From assembly GCF_030063145.1 (NCBI RefSeq), contig NZ_JASISM010000006.1, positions 186,001 through 250,000 of the forward strand: a stretch of DNA of 64,000 nt. Direction: 5' to 3'. Position 1 is the first letter of the stretch. Each line of letters opens with the position of its first letter. The DNA comes from Cryobacterium sp. PH31-L1 (GTDB lineage: Bacteria; Actinomycetota; Actinomycetes; Actinomycetales; Microbacteriaceae). Under the pieces are notes generated by a model that searched no databases, was not told the origin of the DNA, and was given only the letters and a program-made list of their open reading frames with translations. A program made the position numbers and the translations under genes. Below are positions 9,834-18,950 of the stretch, piece after piece.

Positions 9834-10355
9834 CTAACGAGCAGGCGGAGTGAGGCGACCTTCCCCGGTCGCCGAGGTGACGTCCATGAGTGCAATGGGA
9901 AGCGCCTCAGCAAATGTCAGGGCGGGGTACTGGGCGTGCGTGTGCCGATGCCATCGCGACGGGTGACGAGGTCGTCCGTCGATCATCCACGTGGCGAGGC
10001 CGCGGGCGTCCAGCTGCGCTTGCAGCCACTCGAGCTGATCGCGGAAGTGTTGCCGAGCAGGTCCCGACGGCTCGTGACAGCCGTACGCCAAGATCACGGC
10101 ATCTGCGGAAGCAAGAGCTTGGGTGAGGCTTGAACGCGCCGCGAGCCAGCCGTCGGGCTCGACCCCAGCGAGAGCGATCCCGTCCGTGCGGTACGTGGGG
10201 AGCGCGAAGACGTTCGCAATAGCCATGGACGAGTAGCCCAGCGTTTCCTGTGCGTGTTTCACTCGCTGGAGGGTGCGCATGCCATTGGTCGTCGGCGGGT
10301 TGGAGAGTACTGCGAGGAGAGTGCCCTTCCGGCTCGAAGGCTTCGCGATCGTCAT
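9834..10355 (-). CDS. DUF1643 domain-containing protein
   Basis: This 173-residue protein opens with LLAVLSNPPTTNG and continues with VANVFALPTYRTDG-like, ADAVILAYG and DGRPRHPSRW segments. These correspond to the conserved blocks of DUF1643 (an N-P-S/P opening, a middle N-x-F/A block, a WG/YG block and a C-terminal G-x-P-x-HP). The biochemical function of DUF1643 is not known; members are often small accessory genes in mobile regions. It is convergent with the Z1 gene, 59 bp away, so it is not part of that operon. No strong ribosome-binding site precedes the ATG at 10355, so the start is uncertain. Confidence 0.68.
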   Translation of the reverse strand: MTIAKPSSRKGTLLAVLSNPPTTNGMRTLQRVKHAQETLGYSSMAIANVFALPTYRTDGIALAGVEPDGWLAARSSLTQALASADAVILAYGCHEPSGPARQHFRDQLEWLQAQLDARGLATWMIDGRPRHPSRWHRHTHAQYPALTFAEALPIALMDVTSATGEGRLTPPAR

Positions 10356-10367
10356 CTTGAATCTAAT

Positions 10368-10598
10368 CTACCTGGACTTGCTTGGCAGAGAGGTCGACGC
10401 ATAGTGGCCGATGTGTTGCACGTCTGTATTGAATGGGTGGAACTGGCCATCAAACACGAACGAAACGTGGACAGCCTCATCAAGGGCCTCGCCGTGGGAA
10501 ACAATTTCGGCGGATGTCGACCACGAATCACTGCAAGTCAAACCCTCAACGTCCGTCGGCCGGTCGAAGCCGTCGAATCGGCAGCCCACGTTGCGCAA
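10368..10598 (-). CDS. possible small unknown protein upstream of DUF1643
   Basis: A 76-codon frame starting with TTG ends 12 bp before the DUF1643 start on the same strand. The translation (WSTSAEIVSHGEALDEAV, VSFVFDGQFHPFNTD) has the composition of a real protein, but no family is recognised and there is no clear ribosome-binding site. It could be the 3' part of a decayed gene. Nothing else convincing is seen between 10356 and 10840 on either strand. Confidence 0.28.
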   Translation of the reverse strand: MRNVGCRFDGFDRPTDVEGLTCSDSWSTSAEIVSHGEALDEAVHVSFVFDGQFHPFNTDVQHIGHYASTSLPSKSR

Positions 10599-10840
10599 GA
10601 TCTGAGCTTGTCCCCGCGCAATCCTTTATAGACGGATTGCCAAGGTTGGACAGGCGTAGCGCTGTTGCATTTATGGACCATCACTAACTTGAAGTCGACT
10701 GCCATCGTCGGTTTACCGCCGGGATGAGCGAAATGGGCCTGGCTGGATTGGCGAAGTCGTCGATGGGGACGACGATAGGGTTGTAAATCGACGTTGTTCA
10801 TTCCGGCCGCGCTGAATGGGGCGCATCGAGGTCAATATGA

Positions 10841-12637
10841 ATGCGTCATGTAGTTGGGGGGAATGTATTGCGAATAAAGACCTACAATCCGTACAAGTCA
10901 ATAGTCGAGACACCAATAGCCGATGAGCTGCCTGACTTCACCCTGATAACAGGGGCAAACGGATCCGGCAAGACGCATCTTCTTGAGTCCATGCGCGAGA
11001 TGGCGACTCAGTTCGACGGTGGTTACGGCGGCCGGATGCCTAGGATGCTGGGTACTGCCGACCTGCAGATCATGGATCACATTTTGGCATCGCCAGAGAC
11101 TCGAGAGCAGAAAGTAGATCAGCTGCGCGCTTCGGTCGCTGAGCAAAACAGTCGGACTCGTGGCACTGCCGATCACAGGCAGATGATGCAGAATTTCCTC
11201 GTTCAGAATGGAATTCTGAGCGCTGCAGCGTTATCTGCTGCAGAGCTGAATGCTGGCAAGCCGCTCGAGAACTGGACTGATTCTGACTTTGCAAGGTTCA
11301 CGCCCTTGGAGATCGGACGCAGGGACCATTTCTCAGTAATGGTTGCGGACGTCTTCTTCAACTATGTCTATTTGCACACACTGAATGGCTACAAACAATG
11401 GCGTTCAGCAGAGTTCGGTGACGACGTTGACTGGATCGAAGCTGATGACTTCTTACGGATGCACGGAACTCCACCGTGGGATCTGCTCAACCGAGTTCTC
11501 GAGGATGTTGGCCTCAACTACCAATACGAGACACCGGAGCCGTTAGTGATGCCACCCTACCCAGCACCACGACTCGTGGACATCGGTACCGGCCTAGACC
11601 TTCCACCGAGCGAGCTTTCCTCCGGTGAAAAGACGCTTCTCACGATTGCTCTCTCGATTTACTCGGTCAACAACCGAAAAAACGCCGTCGAGCCCCCTTC
11701 CGTTATTCTGCTCGACGAGCCGGATGCGACCCTGCATCCATCGATGGTGCGAAGTCTCCTGAAATTGGTGCGTGAGGAGATCGTTGGCAACCTCGCCGTT
11801 CCGGTAATTATGACAACCCACTCGCCGACGACCGTCGCCCTCGCCGAGGAAGATTCCATATTCGTCATGCAACGCACAGCATCTCCGCGCCTCCGGAAAG
11901 CCAGCAAAGATCAAGCGCTAAAATCCCTCCTCGTTGGCGTGCCTGCGCTGAGCGTGCGAGCGGAAAATCGTCGCACGGTAATAGTCGAGAGTCCGAACGA
12001 TGAGCGGGTCTACACGATGGCGGCCGCTCTCATTTCCCCCATGATCGGCAGTGAGCGTTCCCTTCAGTTCATGGCCGCCGGGAGCTCACTCCTACCAAAC
12101 GGTTGCGATGCAGTGGTCGACCTAGTAACTCGCCTGCGCGCAAATGGCAATGATCTGGTGTGGGGATTCGTCGACCGAGATGAACGCTCGCGGGAACCGG
12201 GCGCACACGTCTACTTCGACGCAGCGCGCCACTCCATCGAGAACTTGTTCTTAGACCCGCTCGCCGTGGGACTCCTTCTTCTTCGAGACGGGGAACCGCG
12301 AATGGTAGCCGCGCTGGGGTCGACAAACTACGTCAGCTTCGATAGGTCCCGCGCTGAGGCACTCGTGAGCTGGCTAACTGAAAAACTCGTGCAGAGCGGA
12401 GACGATCGGACACCCAGGTCCGTGTCCTATTCGGACAATTGCATCCTCGACATCGAGGCTTTCTGGCTCGACACTCGAGGTCATAATCTCTGTGACAGGT
12501 TGCTCACTGTCTTCCCCAGCCTGAAAGCGCATAAGGGCCGCCTACTGGATGACGTAGTTAAGTTTGTATGGGCGGAACATCGATGGGTCGTTCCACTCTC
12601 AACGGTGAACACGATGACACGCTTTCTTGAGGACTAG
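10841..12637 (+). CDS. AAA ATPase with C-terminal TOPRIM/DUF4435-like domain (OLD-like)
   Basis: This 598-residue protein has an SMC/ABC-type ATPase head: a Walker A motif TGANGSGKTHLLES (K44), the signature LSSGEKTLL, the Walker B motif VILLDEPDATLHP and an H-loop TTHSPTTVAL. After about residue 375 comes a second domain with VIVESPNDERVY, FVDRDE and HSIENLFLDP, matching the E, DxD and H-x-IEN pattern of DUF4435, a TOPRIM-like nuclease or RNase M5-like fold. Fusions of this kind resemble OLD-family and related anti-phage ATPases. The ATG at 10841 has a GAGG 9 bp upstream; a TTG at 10868 behind a GGGGGG run would give a more family-like N-terminus (RIKTYNPYKSI). It stands alone, without an obvious partner gene. 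Its codons are more AT-rich than those of its neighbours, suggesting acquisition. Confidence 0.8.
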   Translation: MRHVVGGNVLRIKTYNPYKSIVETPIADELPDFTLITGANGSGKTHLLESMREMATQFDGGYGGRMPRMLGTADLQIMDHILASPETREQKVDQLRASVAEQNSRTRGTADHRQMMQNFLVQNGILSAAALSAAELNAGKPLENWTDSDFARFTPLEIGRRDHFSVMVADVFFNYVYLHTLNGYKQWRSAEFGDDVDWIEADDFLRMHGTPPWDLLNRVLEDVGLNYQYETPEPLVMPPYPAPRLVDIGTGLDLPPSELSSGEKTLLTIALSIYSVNNRKNAVEPPSVILLDEPDATLHPSMVRSLLKLVREEIVGNLAVPVIMTTHSPTTVALAEEDSIFVMQRTASPRLRKASKDQALKSLLVGVPALSVRAENRRTVIVESPNDERVYTMAAALISPMIGSERSLQFMAAGSSLLPNGCDAVVDLVTRLRANGNDLVWGFVDRDERSREPGAHVYFDAARHSIENLFLDPLAVGLLLLRDGEPRMVAALGSTNYVSFDRSRAEALVSWLTEKLVQSGDDRTPRSVSYSDNCILDIEAFWLDTRGHNLCDRLLTVFPSLKAHKGRLLDDVVKFVWAEHRWVVPLSTVNTMTRFLED

Positions 12638-12670
12638 TACTGATCTTCGGCATCGAATCTGCCCCTCTGA

Positions 12671-12717
12671 CAGCCCAGCCCAGCCCAGCCCAGCCCAGCC
12701 CAGCTCCAGCGCTGGAG
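12671..12717. repeat. (CAGCC)6 tandem repeat followed by a 14-bp palindrome
   Basis: Six perfect copies of CAGCC occupy 12671-12700, directly followed by CTCCAGC-GCTGGAG, a perfect inverted repeat at 12704-12717. It lies 34 bp after the AAA-TOPRIM stop. The palindrome has no T-run after it, so it is not a clear intrinsic terminator. Confidence 0.9.
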
Positions 12718-12824
12718 CCAACACAGAGCTCAATCCCACGCCTCTTGCAGATCGAGGGGGACTAGGCATTATCGCTGCAGAAGTCACAGGGCATACCTGT
12801 TGTTGCGCACGGCGTTCTCGGTGC

Positions 12825-12888
12825 GGACTGATCGTCGAGGGCGGTGCGGTCATTGAGTCCCAGCTGCGGCCACTCATCCGCCGGGGCA
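12825..12888 (+). pseudogene. fragment of a MobF relaxase N-terminus
   Basis: The frame at 12825 reads GLIVEGGAVIESQLRPLI, which matches GLIVEGDQVTEAQLQLLI of the intact relaxase encoded from 15417 at 12 of 18 positions. The nucleotide sequences are also clearly alike over about 60 bp, and the upstream bases agree if one indel is allowed. Similarity then fades. The rest of 12638-12977 holds only the CAGCC repeat and no convincing gene. The fragment suggests that an older relaxase gene once lay here. Confidence 0.5.
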
Positions 12889-12977
12889 ATTTTTTAGAAT
12901 GGTTTGAGCGGGATGCCACGGTGCGTATGTCTGAGGTACTGGAACGAGGCGCGTGTCTTCTGCGCCGGGCCCCCGCC

Positions 12978-15017
12978 CTAGCCAGAAACGGTCATGAAGG
13001 TACCTTGCTCCTGCCGAGCATCCGCTGCCTGCGTGTTTTCGGAGGCGGTCGGCGCCGTCATGTCGGCGGCCGGCATGAGTACTGAAGGCAGCACCTTGCC
13101 ATGTCGTTGCCGCAGATAGTCGATGCTGGCCTCAGAGCTCGGGTCGTAGCCAAGAGCGTCCTTGACGAAAGTCATTCGATGGCGAGCGTCTTGGATAATT
13201 CGGGCCCAAGTGACTGCCCGGATTGTGATGTGGTGCCCCTCTTGCTCAAAGTCTTGATAGACATCGTCAGGCAAATTGCCCTGACCAAACTTGTGCTTTA
13301 TGCGGTCGTCGATCTTGTCTCCGACGATCCAAAACTCCCAGACGGTGTCAATGGCTGCGAATCTTGTGTCGGCTGCAACCGTCTGAGCGTAATTCTCGAT
13401 CTGGGCAAGTTGCTCTTGTCCAATTGAGATTGAAGGTCGCTTGAGCTCAATCACGATGTGCTCACGGTGATTACGAGATTGTTCAATGACTCGGCTGAGC
13501 ATCATGTCCACGACGACGATGCGCCCGTCTGCATCCATCACGGGCAAGTCGAGGTCGCCCGGTGCCAAGTCATGTCGTCCCAAAAGACCGGTATGGGCCT
13601 TTAGGGCTGTTCGCAGGGTGGTGTCGTCCGCAGTCAGCGCGTACTCCTCGCGAAATACCCAGGTTTCCTCGGCGAGGATACGGTGGAGCTGGCGGCGCTC
13701 AGTCACCAGCTTCTTTAGAACGGAGTCATTGATGATTTCCTCTAGCCCGGTGAGAAATTCTAGGCGCCCGACAACCTGACTTCCTACGCGTAGAAGCGCC
13801 CCCAGGGAAGTCTTCTTGATGAGGTCGCTGAGCTCGTCGGCCTCCTCAGCAGTCAGATTAAGGACTTCTTCCAAAATGTGACGAACGCTAGAGGGGCTCG
13901 TCTCCACAGCATTTTTCAAGAGCTCTAAGGACAGTTTGCGGGCTGCGAAGTCTGTCTTCTCAACTATGGGTGCAGCCGCAACGGCGACGATGTCAAAGAT
14001 TCCGCGGGCTGCCTCTTCCACCCGATTCTTCGGGGGCTCTCGAAATGGATATGAGTCCTCATCTCTCCACTGCCTGATCAGGCGGGCAGAACGCTCATCG
14101 TCCTTGGCGGCAAAGTGCTGCCGTAACGCGTCGCGAGATGCTTCAATCACCGACTTGACAGGCTCGGGAGCGCCATCTTCCAGAGCCAGCATGTCGACGT
14201 CATCGGCGAAGCCGGACCACTTGATATAAGCCGTGAAATTGTAGCCAGGAGCATGAATGCTGGGTTTCATGTCATGCAGCGAGTTCCCTGAAGCGTCGCA
14301 TAAGTAAAGGTGACGACGCATTGCGGACTTCCATTCGATCACGGTGACCGTTATCGCACCGTCTACTCCTTCGACCAGAAGTGGAATGTCAATCTGATCT
14401 TTCTTGAGCGCTTCCACGCTCAGCTGATGACCGCGCCAAGAGAGCTGGAGGCCGTACTGCTCGATCTGAAGCGCGAACGTTGGTAGCAAATCCTCGATGA
14501 CAGCATCGGATTGCACATACGACGCCCCGCGCGAAGTCAGGTTTGCGATTTCGACCGTGACGCCGGTTGAGGCATCGGGTGCGGGAGAGAGTTCAGATAC
14601 GCGAAATTGCTTGAGCTCAGCGCTGTTGGCCGTGATCGAAAATCGCACGCGTCCGTCGGCTGTACTGTCCGAAATACTTGTCCACCGAACCGAGTTGCCG
14701 ACGCCGAGCGCAGCCCAACGTCCCTCACCCTTTGCGCCGTGCAATGCCCGCCCACCTGGGCTCTGTTGCGTCAAGCGTTTCCATGAATGCCCGAGTGCCC
14801 CAAAAGTCTGCTTTCGGTCGTCGGGTGCGATGCCAGTACCATCGTCTGCGACAGTTAGTTTCTCGATCCCACCGAGGGCACCGAACTCCACTTCAAGAGC
14901 GATGGCGGTGGCATCCGCATCTATTGCATTCCAAATCAACTCAGCCAAGGCCACCTTTGGTGTCTTGGCTAGCGTCGCAAGGTGCGGTTGTTCGACCACA
15001 ACGTCTAAAGTTTCCAT
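12978..15017 (-). CDS. GHKL ATPase fused to a Shedu-like PD-(D/E)XK nuclease domain
   Basis: Starting at the ATG at 15017 the protein has 679 residues; an upstream in-frame start at 15119 adds 34 residues that do not look conserved. The N-terminus is a Bergerat-fold ATPase: AELIWNAIDADA (E26, N30, D33), VADDGTGI (56-63) and a Gly-rich lid ALHGAKGEGRWAALGVG. The C-terminal part contains VVDMMLSR and then REHIVIELKRPS (about 514-529), the D...E-x-K core of a PD-(D/E)XK nuclease in a Shedu/DUF4263-like context, followed by an AQIENYAQTV helix. This is a single-gene ATPase-nuclease and a likely defence protein. It is divergent from the relaxase gene and independent of the first GHKL operon. Confidence 0.8.
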   Translation of the reverse strand: METLDVVVEQPHLATLAKTPKVALAELIWNAIDADATAIALEVEFGALGGIEKLTVADDGTGIAPDDRKQTFGALGHSWKRLTQQSPGGRALHGAKGEGRWAALGVGNSVRWTSISDSTADGRVRFSITANSAELKQFRVSELSPAPDASTGVTVEIANLTSRGASYVQSDAVIEDLLPTFALQIEQYGLQLSWRGHQLSVEALKKDQIDIPLLVEGVDGAITVTVIEWKSAMRRHLYLCDASGNSLHDMKPSIHAPGYNFTAYIKWSGFADDVDMLALEDGAPEPVKSVIEASRDALRQHFAAKDDERSARLIRQWRDEDSYPFREPPKNRVEEAARGIFDIVAVAAAPIVEKTDFAARKLSLELLKNAVETSPSSVRHILEEVLNLTAEEADELSDLIKKTSLGALLRVGSQVVGRLEFLTGLEEIINDSVLKKLVTERRQLHRILAEETWVFREEYALTADDTTLRTALKAHTGLLGRHDLAPGDLDLPVMDADGRIVVVDMMLSRVIEQSRNHREHIVIELKRPSISIGQEQLAQIENYAQTVAADTRFAAIDTVWEFWIVGDKIDDRIKHKFGQGNLPDDVYQDFEQEGHHITIRAVTWARIIQDARHRMTFVKDALGYDPSSEASIDYLRQRHGKVLPSVLMPAADMTAPTASENTQAADARQEQGTFMTVSG

Positions 15018-15416
15018 GCGCCCAGCATGGCAGGGATCACCCGTTGCCTCGTCCAAAGCCGCGATACGCGCTGTCCGCTTGGTCACCCCCACATCGGGCA
15101 GCAGTCGGACCGGTCTCAAGCGTCCAGCGGTGGTCCGTGTCGAGGTCCTCGGCGCCTGCGGGCGTCCACACGTCAGGAGTCCGTGGCCACCGACCCCGGC
15201 ACCTGCATCACCCGCCTGCTTCGTTCCTGGTTCGTGCTCCCGAGGGTTGTCGCCTCCGGGTTGGGCTTGGCGTCCTCATACGGGCGGCGGCCTGAATCCG
15301 CTTGACCGAGACACTATTGGCCCCGCATCGCTTGGATTTCTGTGCCGCCGAAGCGTCCAAGCGGAGCCTTTTGAGGGTCGCGGCGCACCTTCGTCATGAT
15401 GACGGAGGTGGCTGCG
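15018..15416. other. divergent intergenic region between GHKL-nuclease and relaxase genes
   Basis: This 399-bp stretch is GC-rich and contains no recognisable gene in any frame. It must carry the promoters of both flanking genes. The only clear signal is GGAGGTGG at 15404-15411, the ribosome-binding site of the relaxase. An origin of transfer would be expected near a MobF gene, but no inverted repeat strong enough to name as oriT was seen. Confidence 0.6.
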
Positions 15417-18400
15417 ATGACGGTGTCGATGCGGGTGATGAGTGCCGGGGACGGCTACAAGTACCTGCTGCGCACCGTCGCCGCCAGCGACGGCGACCGC
15501 TCGATGTTGACTCCGCTCACCCGGTACTACACCGCGGAGGGCACACCGCCTGGCCGCTGGATGGGCGGCGGCCTTCCCGGGCTCGGCGGCGGCCTCATCG
15601 TCGAGGGCGATCAGGTCACCGAGGCGCAGCTGCAGCTGCTAATCGGGTTGGGGCGCGACCCGGTAACGGGCGAACCCCTCGGGCGCGCGTACCCGGTCTA
15701 TCGCTCTGCCGCCGACCGCGCCCTGGACCGGCCACCCGCCGACGGTGACGGCATCACCGAACGGGCTGCGGCATCCGCTGTGGAACAGCCGGACGAGAAG
15801 CGGCGGCGGGCAATTGCGGGGTATGACTTTACGTTTTCGATTCCGAAGTCGGCGAGCATCCTTTGGGGTGTGGGTGACGCGGCCACGAGGGAGCGCATCG
15901 TGGCGGCCCACCATGCGGCGGTGGCCGAGGTGCTGGCGTACATGGAGCGGGAGGTTGCGGCGACGCGCACCGGCACGACGGCGCAGGGCGGTGCGGTGGC
16001 GCAGGTCGATGTGACCGGGCTGATCGCGACGGCGTTTGATCATTTCGACAGCCGGGCCGGCGATCCGCACCTGCACACGCACGTCGTGATCAGCAACAAG
16101 GTGCAGACCGTGCTCGACGGCAAGTGGCGCTCGCTCGACGGCCGGCCGATGCACGAGGCCGTGGTGGCGCTCTCCGAACTACACGAGAGTCTGTTCGCTG
16201 ACGAGCTCACGCGATCGCTCGGCGTGCAGTGGGAAAGGCGGGAGCGGGGGCGAGATCGCCACCCGGCGTGGGCTCTGGCGTGCGTGCCGGAGGCGCTCGT
16301 TGCGGAGTTCTCGACGCGTGTTCGGCACATCGATGTCGAGACCGACCGGCTGATCGAGGAGTACGTGACCAGTCACGGGCGACGTCCGAGGCCGGTGACG
16401 ATCATGAAGCTGCGCGCGCAGGCCACGCTCGCCACACGGCCGGCGAAGCAGGTGCACTCGCTGGCGGATCTCACGGCGGCGTGGCGGGAACGTGCTTCAC
16501 GCGTGCTCAGGCACGAAATGTTGCCGGTCGCCAAGTCGTCGCCAGTGCTGCTGCGTGCCGAGGACTTACCGCGCGAGGCCGTGGATACGCTCGGGCTGAG
16601 CGTGATGACGGCCGTCAGCGAGAAGCGTGCCACCTGGCGGCACTGGAATCTCCAGGCCGAGGCCGCACGCCAAACGATGCCGTACCGGTTCGCGGCGGCA
16701 TCCGATCGGGTGGCCGTCGTCGGCCTCATAGTGGATGCTGCCGAGCGCGCGTCCCTGCGCCTCACGCCGCCAGAGCTCGCCGTGAGCCCTTTGGAGTTTC
16801 AACGGGAGGATAGGACGTCGGTATTTCGGCCGAAGCATTCCGAAGTGTTCACGTCGACGGAGTTGCTGGACGCGGAAGCTCGGCTGCTCGAGCGGGCTGC
16901 GCTTGTGACGGCGCCGCGAGTGGCGCTCGATACGGCCGCTGGTGCTCGGTTGCCGGGTGGTGGGCGGCTCGCCGACGACCAGATCGCGGCGCTCAGGTCC
17001 GTCGCTGGCTCGGGCCGCGTGATCGATGTATTGGTGGGGCCGGCCGGCGCGGGCAAGACGACAGCGATGAATTTGCTCCGGCGGGCTTGGGAGTCAGCGT
17101 ATGGAGCAGGATCAGTCGTCGGGCTCGCGCCGTCGGCTGCCGCCGCGACGGTGCTGGCGACGGATCTCGGCATTGCGACCGAGAACCTGGCGAAATGGTG
17201 GCAGACCCATGTCGACCAGGGCTCCTCGTTTCGGGCCGGGCAGCTCGTGATCATTGACGAGGCATCCCTAGCCGGCACGCTGCCGCTGGATCGGATCGCC
17301 GCGCTGGCGGCTTCAGTCGGCGCGAAGGTGCTGCTGGTCGGCGACTACGCGCAGCTGCAGTCGGTCGATGCAGGTGGTGCGTTCTCGCTGCTCGTGCACG
17401 ATCGAGCGGATGCGCCCGAACTCATCGACGTGCACCGCTTCGTGCACGAGTGGGAGAAGACCGCATCCCTTGGGCTGCGCCAGGGCAACCCCGACGTGAT
17501 CGACCGGTATGCCGCGCATGACCGTCTGCATGATGGCAGCACCGAGGAGATGGCGGATGCTGCCTACGAGGCGTGGCGTGTGGACATCCGCTCGGGAAAG
17601 TCGACCGTGCTGATCAGCGACTCGAATGAGGCCGTCGAAGCGCTGAACGTGCGAGCTCGCACCGAACTGATTCTGGAGGGTCGGGTCGACGCGCTGCGCG
17701 AAGTCGCCCTGCATGACGGAACCCGCGCCGCTGTCGGTGACACGGTCATCACCCGGAGGAACGACCGGCGGCTGTACGCGTCGCGTAGCTGGGTGCGCAA
17801 CGGCGACCGGTGGAACGTGATCGGCGTGCATCGGAATGGTTCGGTTGAGGTGCGGCGGCAGGGGCGACGGTGGGGGAGCACGGTGTTGCTGCCCGCGTCG
17901 TACGTCGCTCAGTATGTGGAGCTGGGCTACGCGGTCACCTCGCATCGGGCGCAGGGGATAACGACCGATACCGCGCACGTCGTTGTCGCGCCGAGCACGC
18001 CGCGCGAGAACCTGTACGTGGCGATGACGCGGGGTCGCGAGGCGAACACCGTCTACGTCGCCGTCGACCGGCCCAATGTTGCGCACGTGGGGCCGCGGCC
18101 AGGTGACGCTGCGGATGTGACGGCGCGCAGCATCCTCTATGGCATTCTGCAGCACGTCGGCGCCGAGCTGTCCGCACACGAGACTCTCGCGGCCGAGCAG
18201 GATGCCTGGGGATCGGTGGCGCAACTCGCGGCGGAGTACGAGACCCTCGCGGCGGCCGCGCAGCACGACCGATGGGCGGCGGTCGTGCGGGCGAGCGGTC
18301 TCTCGCCTTCGCAGGCTTTGGATGTGGTCCATTCGGATGCCTTCGGTCCGTTGACCGCGGAGCTGCGTCGAGCCGAGGCCCACTTCGTAAACGTTGCGAG

Positions 18401-18950
18401 CCTGCTGCCGCGCGTGGTCGCGGCCCGCGGGTTTGAGGATGCGCAGGATATTGCGGCGGTGCTGCGTGCCAGGGTCGCGGCGGTCGTCGCGCGAGATACC
18501 GGGGCAGGTCGCACGCGCCGGGTGCCTCGTCTTGTCGCCGGGCTGATCCCTCGTGCTATCGGTCCGATGGATGCTGCCATGCACCAGGCGTTGGCCGAGC
18601 GCGCCGACCTGATCGAGTCGCGTGCGGCCGCCGTGCTCGACCAGGCGTTGCTCGCGGGGGAACCGTGGACTCGAGCGCTCGGCTCCGCGCCGCGTGGATC
18701 GGCCGCCGCCAGGTGGCAGCAGAACGGATTCACTGTCGCGGCCTACCGAGACCGCTACTGCATCACCGGCGCTCTGCCGCTCGGTGCGGCACCGGAATCG
18801 ACGGCACAGAAGCTCGATGCTGCTCGGGCTCGTGCCGCGCTCGAGGCAGCACGGCGTCTGAAATCTGTTAATTCAGATGATTCACCCAGACGCACTGCGA
18901 GTGCGATAATTCCGGCCAGGGAATCAGCTGCAAACAAACTTTCAGTCTAA
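15417..18950 (+). CDS. MobF-family relaxase / TraA-like conjugative helicase
   Basis: This 1177-residue protein nicks DNA at an origin of transfer and unwinds it for conjugation. The N-terminal TrwC relaxase domain has the nucleophile region GDGYKYLLRT near residue 15 and the metal-binding triad H218, H220, H222 (DPHLHTHVV). The RecD-like helicase follows: Walker A VGPAGAGKTTAMN (K547), Walker B LVIIDEASLAG, VGDYAQLQSVDAGG, and the C-terminal motif YAVTSHRAQGITTDTAHVVV with MTRGREANTVYV. The start at 15417 is chosen because GGAGGTGG lies 6 bp upstream; an ATG 21 bp earlier is possible. It is a full-length gene. The presence of this gene shows that the island was or is part of a mobilisable or conjugative element. 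Confidence 0.92.
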   Translation: MTVSMRVMSAGDGYKYLLRTVAASDGDRSMLTPLTRYYTAEGTPPGRWMGGGLPGLGGGLIVEGDQVTEAQLQLLIGLGRDPVTGEPLGRAYPVYRSAADRALDRPPADGDGITERAAASAVEQPDEKRRRAIAGYDFTFSIPKSASILWGVGDAATRERIVAAHHAAVAEVLAYMEREVAATRTGTTAQGGAVAQVDVTGLIATAFDHFDSRAGDPHLHTHVVISNKVQTVLDGKWRSLDGRPMHEAVVALSELHESLFADELTRSLGVQWERRERGRDRHPAWALACVPEALVAEFSTRVRHIDVETDRLIEEYVTSHGRRPRPVTIMKLRAQATLATRPAKQVHSLADLTAAWRERASRVLRHEMLPVAKSSPVLLRAEDLPREAVDTLGLSVMTAVSEKRATWRHWNLQAEAARQTMPYRFAAASDRVAVVGLIVDAAERASLRLTPPELAVSPLEFQREDRTSVFRPKHSEVFTSTELLDAEARLLERAALVTAPRVALDTAAGARLPGGGRLADDQIAALRSVAGSGRVIDVLVGPAGAGKTTAMNLLRRAWESAYGAGSVVGLAPSAAAATVLATDLGIATENLAKWWQTHVDQGSSFRAGQLVIIDEASLAGTLPLDRIAALAASVGAKVLLVGDYAQLQSVDAGGAFSLLVHDRADAPELIDVHRFVHEWEKTASLGLRQGNPDVIDRYAAHDRLHDGSTEEMADAAYEAWRVDIRSGKSTVLISDSNEAVEALNVRARTELILEGRVDALREVALHDGTRAAVGDTVITRRNDRRLYASRSWVRNGDRWNVIGVHRNGSVEVRRQGRRWGSTVLLPASYVAQYVELGYAVTSHRAQGITTDTAHVVVAPSTPRENLYVAMTRGREANTVYVAVDRPNVAHVGPRPGDAADVTARSILYGILQHVGAELSAHETLAAEQDAWGSVAQLAAEYETLAAAAQHDRWAAVVRASGLSPSQALDVVHSDAFGPLTAELRRAEAHFVNVASLLPRVVAARGFEDAQDIAAVLRARVAAVVARDTGAGRTRRVPRLVAGLIPRAIGPMDAAMHQALAERADLIESRAAAVLDQALLAGEPWTRALGSAPRGSAAARWQQNGFTVAAYRDRYCITGALPLGAAPESTAQKLDAARARAALEAARRLKSVNSDDSPRRTASAIIPARESAANKLSV

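Noticed and set aside
12671..12700. CRISPR array
   Set aside because: The repeat unit is 5 bp without spacers; it is a simple tandem repeat.
12627..13085. Plus-strand gene after the AAA-TOPRIM gene
   Set aside because: The frame crosses the CAGCC repeat and runs antisense into the GHKL-nuclease gene; only a short relaxase-like fragment inside it is meaningful.
15018..15416. Origin of transfer before the relaxase
   Set aside because: Expected by context, but no strong inverted repeat or nick-site motif could be identified.
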